This document shows, in pieces, positions 36,562 through 48,115 of a DNA stretch of 64,000 nt (position 1 is the stretch's first letter; each line of letters starts with the position of its first letter). The stretch spans positions 496,001-560,000 of the forward strand of contig NZ_BAAFZV010000001.1 of NCBI RefSeq assembly GCF_045866565.1, in the 5' to 3' direction. The position numbers and the translations under genes were made by a program. The notes under the pieces are model-generated. The model had not been told where the DNA came from, did no database searches, and saw nothing but the letters and a program-made list of their open reading frames with translations. Origin of the DNA: Cognatilysobacter claricitrinus (GTDB lineage Bacteria; Pseudomonadota; Gammaproteobacteria; Xanthomonadales; Xanthomonadaceae).

Positions 36562-36873
36562 ATGCTGACCTACGAAGTCACCGCCGATGTGGATGCCGCG
36601 CTGCGTACGCAGTATCTGGACTGGCTCGAGGCGCACGTCGCCGAGATCCTCACGCTGCCAGGCTTCACCGGCGCCGACGTCGACGAAGTGCTCGATCCCG
36701 ACGATCCGGATCGCATGCGGCTGTGCATGCGCTACCGCGTTGTCGATGCGGACGCGCTCGATGCCTACCTGCGCGAGCACGCGCCGCGTCTGCGCGCGGA
36801 AGGCCTGGAACGTTTCGGCGACAGCGTGCGCACGCAGCGCCGGGTGATGCGGCCGCTCGACCGCTTCGACTGA
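36562..36873 (+). CDS. DUF4286 small protein
   Basis: A 103-residue protein matching the DUF4286 pattern: a ferredoxin-like alpha/beta fold starting MLTYEVTADVDAALRTQYLDWL, a middle MRLCMRYRVVDADALDAYL and ending HAPRLRAEGLERFGD. The fold resembles antibiotic-biosynthesis-monooxygenase dimers, but no function is known. The ATG is 1 bp after the preceding stop, so the genes are co-transcribed. Confidence 0.85.
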   Translation: MLTYEVTADVDAALRTQYLDWLEAHVAEILTLPGFTGADVDEVLDPDDPDRMRLCMRYRVVDADALDAYLREHAPRLRAEGLERFGDSVRTQRRVMRPLDRFD

Positions 36874-36880
36874 GCGCGCC

Positions 36881-37513
36881 TCAGCGCTCGAGCCGCAGCG
36901 TCAGCCACGCCGCGCGGTTCGCATCCGAAGTCGACACCAGTTCGCGGCGCAACGCCTCCCGCGCCTGCGGCGGCGTGCGCTGCACGAGCACCGCGAGCTG
37001 GCCGCGCTGATCGGGTGTCATCGCGCGCAGCGTGCGCAGCAGGTCGCGGCGATCCTCGGGCGGCACCTGGGCGAGCAACGGCTGCAGGCGCGGATAGTCG
37101 ACGCCGAGCGTCGGGCCGAGCCGCCAGCCGCGACGCTCGCTCGCGTCGAGCTGGTCGAACTGGACGTGCAACGCCTGGCGCGTCGGCGCGTCGAGCGCGG
37201 CGTACTGCGCGGCCGCCGCGCGCACGCGTGCCTGCTCGTCCTGCGGCAATTGCCGCCACGCCTGCCAGTCCGCGCGGCCTTCGCCGCGTTCGCCGACCGG
37301 CAAGCGATCCCAGGCCGCCGCGCGCTGCGCGAACGCAGCGCGCTCGCCGTCGGTCCAAGTCGACCAGATGCGCGCATGCGCCTGCAGCGCCGCGCGCTGC
37401 AACGGTTGCAGCAACGCCGCGACGTCCTGCAGGTCGTCGGGCAGCGCCTGCGCACCCGCCCAGCCGACAACGCACAGGCACGCGAGCACGATGAGTCGCG
37501 GCTTACGGCGCAT
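36881..37513 (-). CDS. Exported DUF3106 protein
   Basis: A 210-residue protein with a signal peptide (about 1-23, LIVLACLCVVGWAGAQA) and DUF3106 repeats of short helices containing W-x(n)-R patterns, such as WDRLPVGER, WQAWRQLPQDEQARVRAAA and WLTLRLER. Resembles periplasmic helical proteins (CpxP-like in style). Its start overlaps the end of the upstream sigma-like gene by 11 nt; the pair is a recurrent proteobacterial arrangement (sigma factor, membrane protein, DUF3106). Function unknown. Confidence 0.85.
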   Translation of the reverse strand: MRRKPRLIVLACLCVVGWAGAQALPDDLQDVAALLQPLQRAALQAHARIWSTWTDGERAAFAQRAAAWDRLPVGERGEGRADWQAWRQLPQDEQARVRAAAAQYAALDAPTRQALHVQFDQLDASERRGWRLGPTLGVDYPRLQPLLAQVPPEDRRDLLRTLRAMTPDQRGQLAVLVQRTPPQAREALRRELVSTSDANRAAWLTLRLER

Positions 37514-38402
37514 CGGTCACCTCGCTGGTTTCCGGCTCGCCCGGCACATCACCCGCGGCGGGCGCGAGCTCGGCCGGCGGCGCGACATGCCCGACCATCC
37601 AGCTGAGGAACGCGGCGTCGTGCGAAAGCCGCGCGCCGTCGGGGTCGGCCAGCAGTTCGAAATCGGGATGCGCGATGAGGCCCGACTCGCGCGCATAGCG
37701 GCTCGCGGGCTCGCCCGCGGGCGGCAACGGCGCGATGCGCACCACGCCGTCGCGCGCTGCGCCATACCAGCGCGTGGCGGCCAACGCGACGACGACGAGT
37801 GCCGCCGATGCGGCGACCCATCGGAGCCGGCGATCCGGGCGCTTCGGGAAGAACCGTTCGGTCGGCCCGGCCAGCGCCCCTTCGCGGATACGCGCCAGCT
37901 GCAGGCTGCGGTCGGCGGGCAGGTCACGGATGCGTTGCTGCACGTCGCGCTGCAGGCGTGTCCAGGCCGCGGCGTCGGGGCCGCCGTCGGCGAGGGTCGG
38001 CAGCGCGCGGATCACCGCCTCGCGCAGCGCTTCGGGCCGCACGCCGAGCACGTCCGCCGCGGTCGCCTCGTCGAGCCCGGCCGCCACCCGCAGCAACAGC
38101 GCCACGCGTACCGCCGGCGACGAGGCCGGCAGCCCGTCGATGCGCGCCTCGCGGGCGTTACGAAGCGCTGGCTGGCGCAGCAGCAGCGTCCAGAACAGGC
38201 GCGGCCAGTCGGCCATCGGCGTTTCGACCGCGGCTTCGCGGAAGATCGCCATCGCCCGGGTCAGGGCGGCGTCGCCCACCGACGGCACGCCGGTCTGCAG
38301 CTCGGCGAAGACGGCGGCGCGGCGGTCGATGCCGCGAAGGAATGCGGCCAGCGCGGCGGGCTGTGCAAGCGCCGGGGCCGGCGCCGAAGCGGAAAACGAC
38401 AT
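37503..38402 (-). CDS. Sigma-70 region-4-like protein with a C-terminal membrane anchor
   Basis: A 299-residue protein. The N-terminal 190 residues look like a diverged ECF sigma core: a helical stretch with a region-2-like FREAAVETPMADWPRLFWTLLL, and a helix-turn-helix GLDEATAADVLGVRPEALREAV (about 120-142) that matches region 4. A basic segment (FFPKRPDRRLRW, about 193-205) precedes one transmembrane helix (VAASAALVVVALAATRW, about 206-222) and a periplasmic tail of 75 residues. So DNA-binding and membrane parts are fused in one chain, where relatives often have separate sigma and anti-sigma-like genes. Function inferred; not a certain sigma factor. Confidence 0.65.
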   Translation of the reverse strand: MSFSASAPAPALAQPAALAAFLRGIDRRAAVFAELQTGVPSVGDAALTRAMAIFREAAVETPMADWPRLFWTLLLRQPALRNAREARIDGLPASSPAVRVALLLRVAAGLDEATAADVLGVRPEALREAVIRALPTLADGGPDAAAWTRLQRDVQQRIRDLPADRSLQLARIREGALAGPTERFFPKRPDRRLRWVAASAALVVVALAATRWYGAARDGVVRIAPLPPAGEPASRYARESGLIAHPDFELLADPDGARLSHDAAFLSWMVGHVAPPAELAPAAGDVPGEPETSEVTDAP

Positions 38403-38846
38403 GCGCCGGATGATAGCCGTCGCGTTCGTCGGCACTCGCCAATTTCACCTCACGCACACCTTGACAGCGGCGGTCGTCGCGGCTCCAGCCTTGTGTGACG
38501 CGGTTCCACGGCCAAAAGCGTTGTGCACAGCCGTCACGCGGCGGTCATTCGCAGCATTTGCGACGTTCCAAGGCCAGCATGACAGTCGTGTTTCACGCCC
38601 AACCTATTGATCCGGCAGGGAATATCCGGCTTGGTGATTTTTTCGCCAACCCACGGCCGCTGCCCGTGTTTACGGGGTTGCGCATGTCGGCCGACATTCG
38701 ATTCACAGACTTATCCACACTCGATGTGGATAAGGGCCGATCTTCAATACGGACGCGGACTTACGTCCGATTCGTCACCCGGGCGGGAGCAATACGCGCC
38801 AACCTCGGGCCGCGCCGACACCGCCGCCGCCCCTAGACTCCACCCC
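38403..38846. other. 444-bp intergenic region before priA
   Basis: No gene is supportable; a plus-strand frame at 38495-38836 lacks a start signal and homology. The interval is distinctly less GC-rich than its neighbours and contains a TTTTTT run (about 38638-38643) and the inverted DnaA-box pair. It must carry the promoters of priA and of the divergent sigma-like gene, but no clear boxes can be assigned. Confidence 0.6.
38710..38734. promoter_or_regulatory. Two inverted perfect DnaA boxes upstream of priA
   Basis: TTATCCACA at 38711-38719 and its reverse complement TGTGGATAA at 38725-38733 both equal the E. coli consensus DnaA box and form a 10-bp inverted repeat with a 5-bp centre. The site is 113 bp before the priA start. 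DnaA control of priA or a local replication-linked signal is inferred; a full origin is not present. Confidence 0.7.
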
Positions 38847-41054
<2,208 letters not shown>

Positions 41055-41124
41055 CACCCGCACCGCATCGATGGCACGCCCACGCCGCGGCATGCACAAT
41101 CCGCGATCGTCCAGGGAGTCACCC

Positions 41125-42075
41125 ATGCCGTCTTTGCTCGACCAGCTGCGCGAAATGTCCGCCGTCGTCGCCGACACCGGCGACATCGATGCGATCGCAC
41201 GCTTCCGTCCGCTCGACGCGACCACCAATCCGTCGCTTCTGCTGAAAGCGGCCGCGCTGCCGGCGTATGCCTCGCTGGTCGAAAGCGCATTCGCCGCCGC
41301 GCAGGGCATCGACCACGACGCACGCGTCGCCGATGCATCGGACCGCCTGGCCGTCGCGATCGGTGGCGAAATCCTCAAGCTCATCCCGGGCCGCGTCTCC
41401 ACCGAAGTCGACGCGCGCCTTAGCTTCGATACGGATGCGACGATCGCGAAGGCGCATCGCCTCGTCGAGCTTTACGACGCCGCCGGCATCGGCCGCGACC
41501 GCCTGCTCATCAAGATCGCATCGACGTGGGAAGGCATCCGCGCCGCCGAGCGCCTCGAACGCGAAGGCATCCACTGCAACCTCACGCTGCTGTTCTCGTT
41601 CGCGCAGGCGGTCGCATGCGCCGAAGCCGGCGTGTTCCTGATCTCGCCATTCGTGGGCCGCATCTACGACTGGCACATCGCCAACGGCGCCGCGAAACCG
41701 ACGACCCCGCAGGACGATCCCGGCGTGCAGTCCGTCACCCGCATCTGGCAGTGGTACAAGCGCCACGGCTACGACACCGTCGTGATGGGCGCGAGCTTCC
41801 GCAACATCGGCCAGATCACCGCGCTGGCGGGCTGCGACCGCCTCACGATCTCGCCGGAGTTGCTCGCCGAACTGCAGTCCAGCGACACCACGCTCGATCG
41901 CGCACTCATCGACGACGGCAGTCGCACGAACGCACCGGCGTATCTCGACGAAGCGCACTTCCGCTGGCAGCACAACGAAGACGCCATGGCGACCGAGAAG
42001 CTCGCCGACGGAATCCGCAAGTTCGCGCAGGACCAGGTGAAGCTGGAAACGTTGCTGGGGTCGCGGGTAGGCTAG
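41125..42075 (+). CDS. tal: Transaldolase (TalB class)
   Basis: A 316-residue pentose-phosphate enzyme that moves dihydroxyacetone from sedoheptulose-7-P to glyceraldehyde-3-P. The catalytic Asp17 (VVADTGD), Glu94 (VSTEVDARLS) and Schiff-base Lys130 (LLIKIASTWEG) are all present at positions matching TalB (17, 96, 132). Other motifs are DATTNPSLLL and NLTLLFSFAQA. ATG 41125 is preceded by AGGGAG. A separate gene between priA and the toxin locus; it links functionally with the Entner-Doudoroff genes at the right edge. Confidence 0.96.
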   Translation: MPSLLDQLREMSAVVADTGDIDAIARFRPLDATTNPSLLLKAAALPAYASLVESAFAAAQGIDHDARVADASDRLAVAIGGEILKLIPGRVSTEVDARLSFDTDATIAKAHRLVELYDAAGIGRDRLLIKIASTWEGIRAAERLEREGIHCNLTLLFSFAQAVACAEAGVFLISPFVGRIYDWHIANGAAKPTTPQDDPGVQSVTRIWQWYKRHGYDTVVMGASFRNIGQITALAGCDRLTISPELLAELQSSDTTLDRALIDDGSRTNAPAYLDEAHFRWQHNEDAMATEKLADGIRKFAQDQVKLETLLGSRVG

Positions 42076-42197
42076 GTCACCACGATTCGACGCTCCCAAG
42101 GATGGGCATATGTCATCGCCGCACAGGTGTCTCCGCCGCGACGCCGGCGCATTGCGACCTGCATCCACATTCTCAGCCTCCGCGACGCTGCGCGTTC

Positions 42198-42220
42198 GCC
42201 ATGCATATGCAATGCATGGC
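42198..42220. repeat. Perfect 9-bp inverted repeat upstream of the immunity-type lipoprotein
   Basis: GCCATGCAT (42198-42206) and ATGCATGGC (42212-42220) flank a 5-bp centre. Both arms contain ATGCAT, and AT-rich hexamers are rare in this GC-rich DNA. It lies 95 bp before the lipoprotein start and may be an operator for the toxin/immunity unit. Seen directly; role unproven. Confidence 0.55.
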
Positions 42221-42314
42221 TGGAAGCCCTCGCGATCGTGACCTCGCCCATCCAAGCACCGTCCTTTGGCTGACTCGCCCGAGGCGGCATTTTTCGTGTT
42301 CAAGGAGGAGCTCC

Positions 42315-42827
42315 ATGCACCGCTTCGCGCTAGTCGCCACTTCCATCGCATTGTCATTGACGGCATGCAGTCGGCCGCCCGCATCGACGGCGGCAGCTCA
42401 CGCCGAGGCGACAGTCGCCCACCCCGCACAAAGCTCACCCAATGCCGCGCCTGCTTCGGAGGCCACGCCGCATTCCACGGAGGCAGTGAGCGGCGTTTCA
42501 CCCGGCATGGCATACGCACGCTTTCGAGCGAAGGCCATGGAGCAAGGCTGGCAACCGAAACCCGATGCCGACTGCCTTGCCAACGTCGTTGGCGCCAACT
42601 TCAAGGAGATCTGCGACGCCGATGCCTCGCGTTGCCGGGTGTGCACGGAGATGCCGGAATTGAGTGCGTACAGCGGCGATGGGCAGCTTCTCACCCGCTT
42701 CGAGAACAGCGCTGACCATCGCGTTCTCGAGGTTGGCGGTTCTGGCGACATCGAATCTTGGAATCAGCCGGGGCGCGAAGGCGACCTGCAGGTCGCGTCC
42801 TGGACGGTCACCAACCCTTCGAAGTAG
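42315..42827 (+). CDS. Lipoprotein, probable immunity protein for the adjacent T4SS toxin
   Basis: A 170-residue lipoprotein: signal MHRFALVATSIALSLTAC (lipobox LTAC, Cys18), a Ser/Ala/Pro-rich linker to about 60, and a compact domain with SPGMAYARFRAKAMEQGW and five cysteines (FKEICDADASRCRVC). ATG 42315 follows AAGGAGGA. It ends 49 bp before a gene encoding a lysozyme-like/peptidoglycan-binding/XVIPCD protein on the same strand. In Xanthomonadales such effectors (X-Tfe) are paired with periplasmic lipoprotein inhibitors (X-Tfi) encoded next to them, so immunity is the best inference. I do not recognise its domain family with certainty. Confidence 0.7.
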   Translation: MHRFALVATSIALSLTACSRPPASTAAAHAEATVAHPAQSSPNAAPASEATPHSTEAVSGVSPGMAYARFRAKAMEQGWQPKPDADCLANVVGANFKEICDADASRCRVCTEMPELSAYSGDGQLLTRFENSADHRVLEVGGSGDIESWNQPGREGDLQVASWTVTNPSK

Positions 42828-42876
42828 CCAGCTGCGCGATGGCATGGCTACACCACATTGACGACAGGAGGTTGCA

Positions 42877-44187
42877 ATGAATGTCAATCCACTACAGGAA
42901 CTTATGCGACGTGGAGAGTCCGGCGCGGCCGGATACAACGCGTACAACCGCGGCACGTATACGGACTCCGACGGCCACCACCACGTTCGCGGGCCCGATC
43001 GTCCGATCGATCTGAGCACTATGACACTTGGGCAGGTCTAGGCACTGCAGCACTTGCCCGGCTCGCATCCAGACCGCCTATTCGCGGTTGGCAAGTATCA
43101 AATGATTCCCGCCACCCTCGCGGATGCCGCCGTTGCAATGCATCTGAATCCAGATGCGCGCTTCACGCCGCACCTCCAAGACAGGATCCTGTTCGACTAC
43201 TTGATCGGGCAGCGACGCCCCGCGGTTCACGACTACATCGCAGGCAAGCCGGGGGCGACCCTGACCGACGCGCAGCACGCCATGGCCTGCGAATGGGCAA
43301 GTTTTGGCGATCCCGCCAAAGGCGGCCAAAGCCACTATCCCCCCCCGAACCACGCGAGCATCACGCTTGAGCAATCGGGCGCGGCGCTTACGTCCATGCG
43401 CAACGACTATCGTGCGGCCATCGAAAGGGGGCTCACGCCGGCCGATGCGTGGACAGCTGCAACGGGATCGTCGCCGACGCACGACCAAGCTGCCCCGAAC
43501 ACGCTGGCGGCTCACGCGCCAAGCACGCATCGATCCGAAAGGCCGGCAGCGATGACCGACGGCGCGCTTACGTCCGGCGAGAGCGGTCCTGAGGTCGCGA
43601 CACTACAACGCGCGCTCGACCGCCTCGGCTACAAGGACGCGCACGGCCACCACATCGCGGCCGACGGCCATTTTGGGCAACACACCCGCGAAGCGCTGCA
43701 AGCCTTCCAGCGCGATCACCATCTCGACGCCCATGGCAGCTTCGGCCCGAAGACACAAACGGCGCTACACGCCGCGGAAGCGTCGCTCGTGACCTCGCGA
43801 ACCAATCCTCACCACGCGCTCTATGAACGCACGCTCGAAAAGGTGCGCGAAGCCGAACACGCGCGCGGTGTCGCATCCGGTCCGCACAGCGAACGCATGG
43901 CCGCCGCGCTGACGACAGAACTCGTGCGCGACGGCATCACGCGCGTCGACCGCGTCGAGTTCAATTCTGCTGGCACCCTTGTGCGCGCCGTGCAGATCGG
44001 CGCGATGCGCGACGAGCCCGGGCTCAATCACTCGACCGGCGCAATCAGCACGCGCCAGGCATCCACGCAATCGGTCGCCGAAAGCAGCCGCCAGCTGCAC
44101 GAGGTCGCGGTGAACGTGCAGGCGCAGCGGCAGGATCCGCAGTTCACCCAGACGCCGACGCGTGCCGCGCCGTCGCCGGCGCACTGA
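42877..44187 (+). pseudogene. T4SS antibacterial effector (lysozyme-like + PG-binding + XVIPCD) with internal amber codon
   Basis: A 437-codon frame starts at ATG 42877 behind a perfect AGGAGG. The lysozyme-like domain begins RRGESGAAGYNAYNRGTY (putative catalytic Glu14) and continues LFAVGKYQMIPATLADA. A peptidoglycan-binding domain (about 228-298, SGPEVATLQRALDRLGY) follows. The C-terminal 115 residues match the XVIPCD signal recognised by the VirD4 coupling protein in Xanthomonadales killing T4SS: NPHHALYERTL, then GITRVDRVEFNSAGTLVRAVQ. TAG at 43039-43041 (codon 55) splits the lysozyme domain between LGQV and ALQHLPG. A single C-to-T change from CAG would explain it. Everything after stays in frame, so decay is recent, or read-through occurs, or the base is an error. 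Confidence 0.8.
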
Positions 44188-44210
44188 GCAGGGCGCGAGC
44201 ACGGAAATGC

Positions 44211-44236
44211 AAACGGCCCGGTTTCCCGGGCCGTTT
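44211..44236. terminator. Bidirectional terminator between toxin gene and rpoH
   Basis: A perfect 11-bp stem AAACGGCCCGG / CCGGGCCGTTT with a 4-nt loop TTTC, followed by T on the plus side and preceded by A on the other. It lies between the convergent toxin gene and rpoH and should terminate both. Confidence 0.82.
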
Positions 44237-44259
44237 TGCGTCGCAGATGTACGCAACAG

Positions 44260-45144
<885 letters not shown>

Positions 45145-45379
45145 AGGCTCGTAGGTTAGCAGTCGGGCTGTTGGACTGCTAAAGGGTCCAGGAGTTCCGG
45201 ACCGTTGCATGTGTGGGACGACGAAGGCGGAATGCTGCCGATCGGCCCGTTCAAGTCGCGTAAAACCGGCGGTATGGGACTGAGTCCCAGGCATGCGGGC
45301 GCTACGGCCGCTTTTCCAGCCCTGACCGATGGCAGGGTGCGGCGGTGCCGCGCCCGGCGGCGGCTACACTCCCGCCGGC

Positions 45380-46414
45380 ATGACCAAACGAACCAGGCCG
45401 ACCTCCTTCGACATCGCCTTCCGGGCGGGTGTATCGCAAGCGACCGTGTCCCGCGTGCTCCGCGGCAGCCCACTGGTGAACGAGGAGACCCGAAAGCGGG
45501 TCGAGTCCGTCGCCCGCGAGCTCAACTACAAGGTCGACCGCCGCGCCTCGAGCCTGCGCACCCAGAAGTCCGGCACCCTCGCCCTGCTGCTGTTCGAGGA
45601 CCCGACGCCGGACGAGTCGCACATCAACCCGTTCTTCCTGTCGATGCTGGGCTCGATCACCCGCGCCTGCGCCCGCCACGGGCAGGACCTGCTGGTCTCG
45701 TTCCAGCAGCTCTCGGACGACTGGCATTCGGACTACGAGGACTCGATGAAGGCCGACGGGCTGATCCTGCTCGGCTACGGCGACTACGAGCTCTACCGCG
45801 ACAAGCTCTCCGCGCTGGTCGAGCGCGGCACGCACTTCGTGCGCTGGGGCGCGGTCGACGCCGACCAGCCCGGCGTGTCGATCGGCTGCGACAACGTCCA
45901 CGGCGGACGCCTAGCGGGGGAGCACCTGCTTGCATGCGGACGTCGGACGGTCGCGTTCGTCGGCCACGCCTCGTCGCACTACCCCGAATTCCTCGACCGC
46001 TACCGCGGCTGCGCGTCCGCGCTCGAGGCCGCCGGGCTGAAGATGGATCCCGCATTGCAGGTCGATGCCGAGACCAGCGAGGAAGCCGGCTACATCGCGA
46101 CGCGGCAGCTGCTCGCGCGCGGGCGCCCGTTCGACGCGATCTTCGGCGCCAGCGACCTCATCGCGATCGGCGCGATGCGCGCGTTGCACGAGGCGGGCAT
46201 CCGCATTCCGCACGACGTCTCGGTCGTCGGCTTCGACGACATCCCGATGGCGCGCTTCACCACGCCGCCGCTGACGACGGTGATGCAGGACACGACCAAG
46301 GCCGGCCAGCTGCTGGTCGCGACGCTGATGCAGCTCGTGCGCGACGAACACGCCGAGAGCGCGATGCTCCCGGCGTCGCTGGTGGTGCGCAAATCCTCGT
46401 TCACGCTCGGCTGA
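45380..46414 (+). CDS. LacI-family regulator of the alpha-glucan locus
   Basis: A 344-residue repressor. The N-terminal helix-turn-helix (SFDIAFRAGVSQATVSRVL, residues 9-27) and hinge helix (NYKVDRRASSLRTQKSG) precede a periplasmic-binding-like effector domain with FDAIFGASDLIAIGAMRAL and VSVVGFDDIPMARFTTPPL. The gene is convergent (12 bp) with the amylase gene and is the only regulator in the sugar locus. The likely operators are the 14-bp TGAATACGTTTGCA sites before the MFS-amylase operon and the TonB receptor. By analogy with xanthomonad maltose regulators, maltose or a related alpha-glucoside is the probable inducer; this is inferred. Confidence 0.9.
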   Translation: MTKRTRPTSFDIAFRAGVSQATVSRVLRGSPLVNEETRKRVESVARELNYKVDRRASSLRTQKSGTLALLLFEDPTPDESHINPFFLSMLGSITRACARHGQDLLVSFQQLSDDWHSDYEDSMKADGLILLGYGDYELYRDKLSALVERGTHFVRWGAVDADQPGVSIGCDNVHGGRLAGEHLLACGRRTVAFVGHASSHYPEFLDRYRGCASALEAAGLKMDPALQVDAETSEEAGYIATRQLLARGRPFDAIFGASDLIAIGAMRALHEAGIRIPHDVSVVGFDDIPMARFTTPPLTTVMQDTTKAGQLLVATLMQLVRDEHAESAMLPASLVVRKSSFTLG

Positions 46415-46426
46415 ACGCGTAACGCC

Positions 46427-48115
46427 TTATTGGCGCGACTTGCGACGCTCCGCGTCTTGCAGTGCCGTGCGCAGGTCGTCATTCGACACGGCGCCATCGA
46501 GCACGTACACCTCGACGCCGTGTGCCGGCACGGTCGCCGACAACGCGCCGCCGTTCGCGACCTGCACGTTCGTTCCCGCGATCCGCGCGCGCCACGTGCC
46601 CGCCTGCATCCAACGGTCGACGTGGAAGTCCGCCGGCTTGTCGCCCTTGTTGAGCAGCACCAGCGCCGTCTGGGCGACGTCGCCGCTCTGCACCACCCGG
46701 TAGAACGCCGCGCGATCGTCCTTGAACTCGATGTTCAGCTGCAGGCCGCGTTGCAACGCCGGCGTTTGCGCGCGCACGTGCGCGATGCGACTGAGCGCCG
46801 CGTGGATCGGATTGCGCCTGGCTTCGTCGATGCGTTGCTGGCCGAAGTAGTTGCGATTGCCGGTGTGCTCGACAGCGCCGCGTTCGAAACCGATCTCCGA
46901 ACCGTAATAGATCACCGGAATACCGCGCGCTGTGAACAGGAAGTTGTTCGCGTTGATGAAGCCGGCGTCGGTGGCGTCGAGCCGCGCCATGTCGTGGTTG
47001 TCGTAGAACGTCATCAGCTCGTACGGATTGGCGTACGGGCCATCGGTGAGATACAGGCGTTCGGCGATCCGCTCGTAACCCTTCTGCTGGCGGCCGAACA
47101 CCTCGACCAGCCGATCCTTCAACGGGAAGTCGAGCACGCTGACGTCGGCATTGCGCGGCAACGTATGCGCGGCGATCGTCGCGGCGTCGGTGTCGAAGGC
47201 TTCGCCGAACATGAAGAAGCCCGGATGCTTCGCCCGGATGCGCGTGGTGAACGCATGCCAGAACGAATTCGGCATCCAGCCGATGGTGTCGATGCGGAAC
47301 GCGTCCGCGCCCTGGTCGATCCACTGCGAGTACGCGCCGACGAAATAGTCGAGCACCGCCGGCTCGTTCTCGTTGAGGTCCGACAGCTGCGCGATGCCGC
47401 CGCCGGTGTTGTACCAGCGGTGCAGCGGGTTGTTCTTCGGATCGAGCTTCGACGGCGGCAGGTTCTGGTGATCGGCCAGCAGCTCGCCATGCGGGCCGTA
47501 GATCTTTCCGTACTTCGGCTGGTCCTTCGGCATCGTGAACGCCGGCGAGCCGTGGTTGCAGACGATGTCGAGCACGGTCTTCAGGCCATGCTGCTTCAAA
47601 CCGGTTGTGAGCCCGCGGAAATCTAGGTTTGCGCTCGGCAGGTGCTCGTCGAGTACATAGAAGTTGTCGCCCCAGTAGCCGTGGTAACCGGTCTTGCCGC
47701 GATCGGTCCAGAAGCCGCCCCACTTCACCGGATCGCCGCCGGTGAAGGCTTCGTCGGGCTGGTCGACGATGGGCGTGATCCACACCGCGCCGAAACCCAT
47801 GTCGCGGATGTAGTCGGCGTTGTCGAGCACGCCTTTGAAATCGCCACCCATGTAGCCGACGTTGTCGCTGTGGCCTTTGGGTGCGCCGGGTGTCGGGCGA
47901 TCGAAGGTGTGCAGCGTCTTGCCGCCCTGGTCGCGATGGTCGTTCGACGGATCGCCGTTGACGAAGCGGTCGGTCATCACGAAGTAGATCGCGTCGCTCG
48001 CGAACGGCTCGGTGGTGCCGACGAACTGCCGCGCGTCGACCCGCGCGTCGCGGCCCTGCGCCGCGATCGGCAACGCCAACGCGACGGCGGCGCTGAGCGC
48101 CAGCACGCGCGTCAC
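46427..48115 (-). CDS. Exported GH13 alpha-amylase / cyclomaltodextrinase-like enzyme
   Basis: A 562-residue enzyme with a signal peptide (VLALSAAVALALPIAAQG, cleavage near 20). The GH13 barrel shows DIVCNHG (region I), nucleophile Asp in DAFRIDTIGW (region II), acid/base Glu in FMFGEAFD (region III) and the transition-state Asp in FYDNHD (region IV); a C-terminal beta domain follows. The opening SDAIYFVMTDRFVNGDPSND is shared by CGTases and many periplasmic amylases. It would cut maltodextrin in the periplasm. Translation starts at GTG 48115, overlapping the MFS stop by 4 nt (GTGA). Whether it hydrolyses or cyclises cannot be told. Confidence 0.92.
   Translation of the reverse strand: MTRVLALSAAVALALPIAAQGRDARVDARQFVGTTEPFASDAIYFVMTDRFVNGDPSNDHRDQGGKTLHTFDRPTPGAPKGHSDNVGYMGGDFKGVLDNADYIRDMGFGAVWITPIVDQPDEAFTGGDPVKWGGFWTDRGKTGYHGYWGDNFYVLDEHLPSANLDFRGLTTGLKQHGLKTVLDIVCNHGSPAFTMPKDQPKYGKIYGPHGELLADHQNLPPSKLDPKNNPLHRWYNTGGGIAQLSDLNENEPAVLDYFVGAYSQWIDQGADAFRIDTIGWMPNSFWHAFTTRIRAKHPGFFMFGEAFDTDAATIAAHTLPRNADVSVLDFPLKDRLVEVFGRQQKGYERIAERLYLTDGPYANPYELMTFYDNHDMARLDATDAGFINANNFLFTARGIPVIYYGSEIGFERGAVEHTGNRNYFGQQRIDEARRNPIHAALSRIAHVRAQTPALQRGLQLNIEFKDDRAAFYRVVQSGDVAQTALVLLNKGDKPADFHVDRWMQAGTWRARIAGTNVQVANGGALSATVPAHGVEVYVLDGAVSNDDLRTALQDAERRKSRQ

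Noticed and set aside
38495..38836. Small plus-strand gene upstream of priA
   Set aside because: No ribosome site or recognisable family, and it crosses the DnaA-box palindrome and the likely priA promoter.
38403..38846. Chromosomal replication origin near the DnaA boxes
   Set aside because: Only two boxes, no AT-rich 13-mers, and no dnaA/dnaN/gyrB neighbours.
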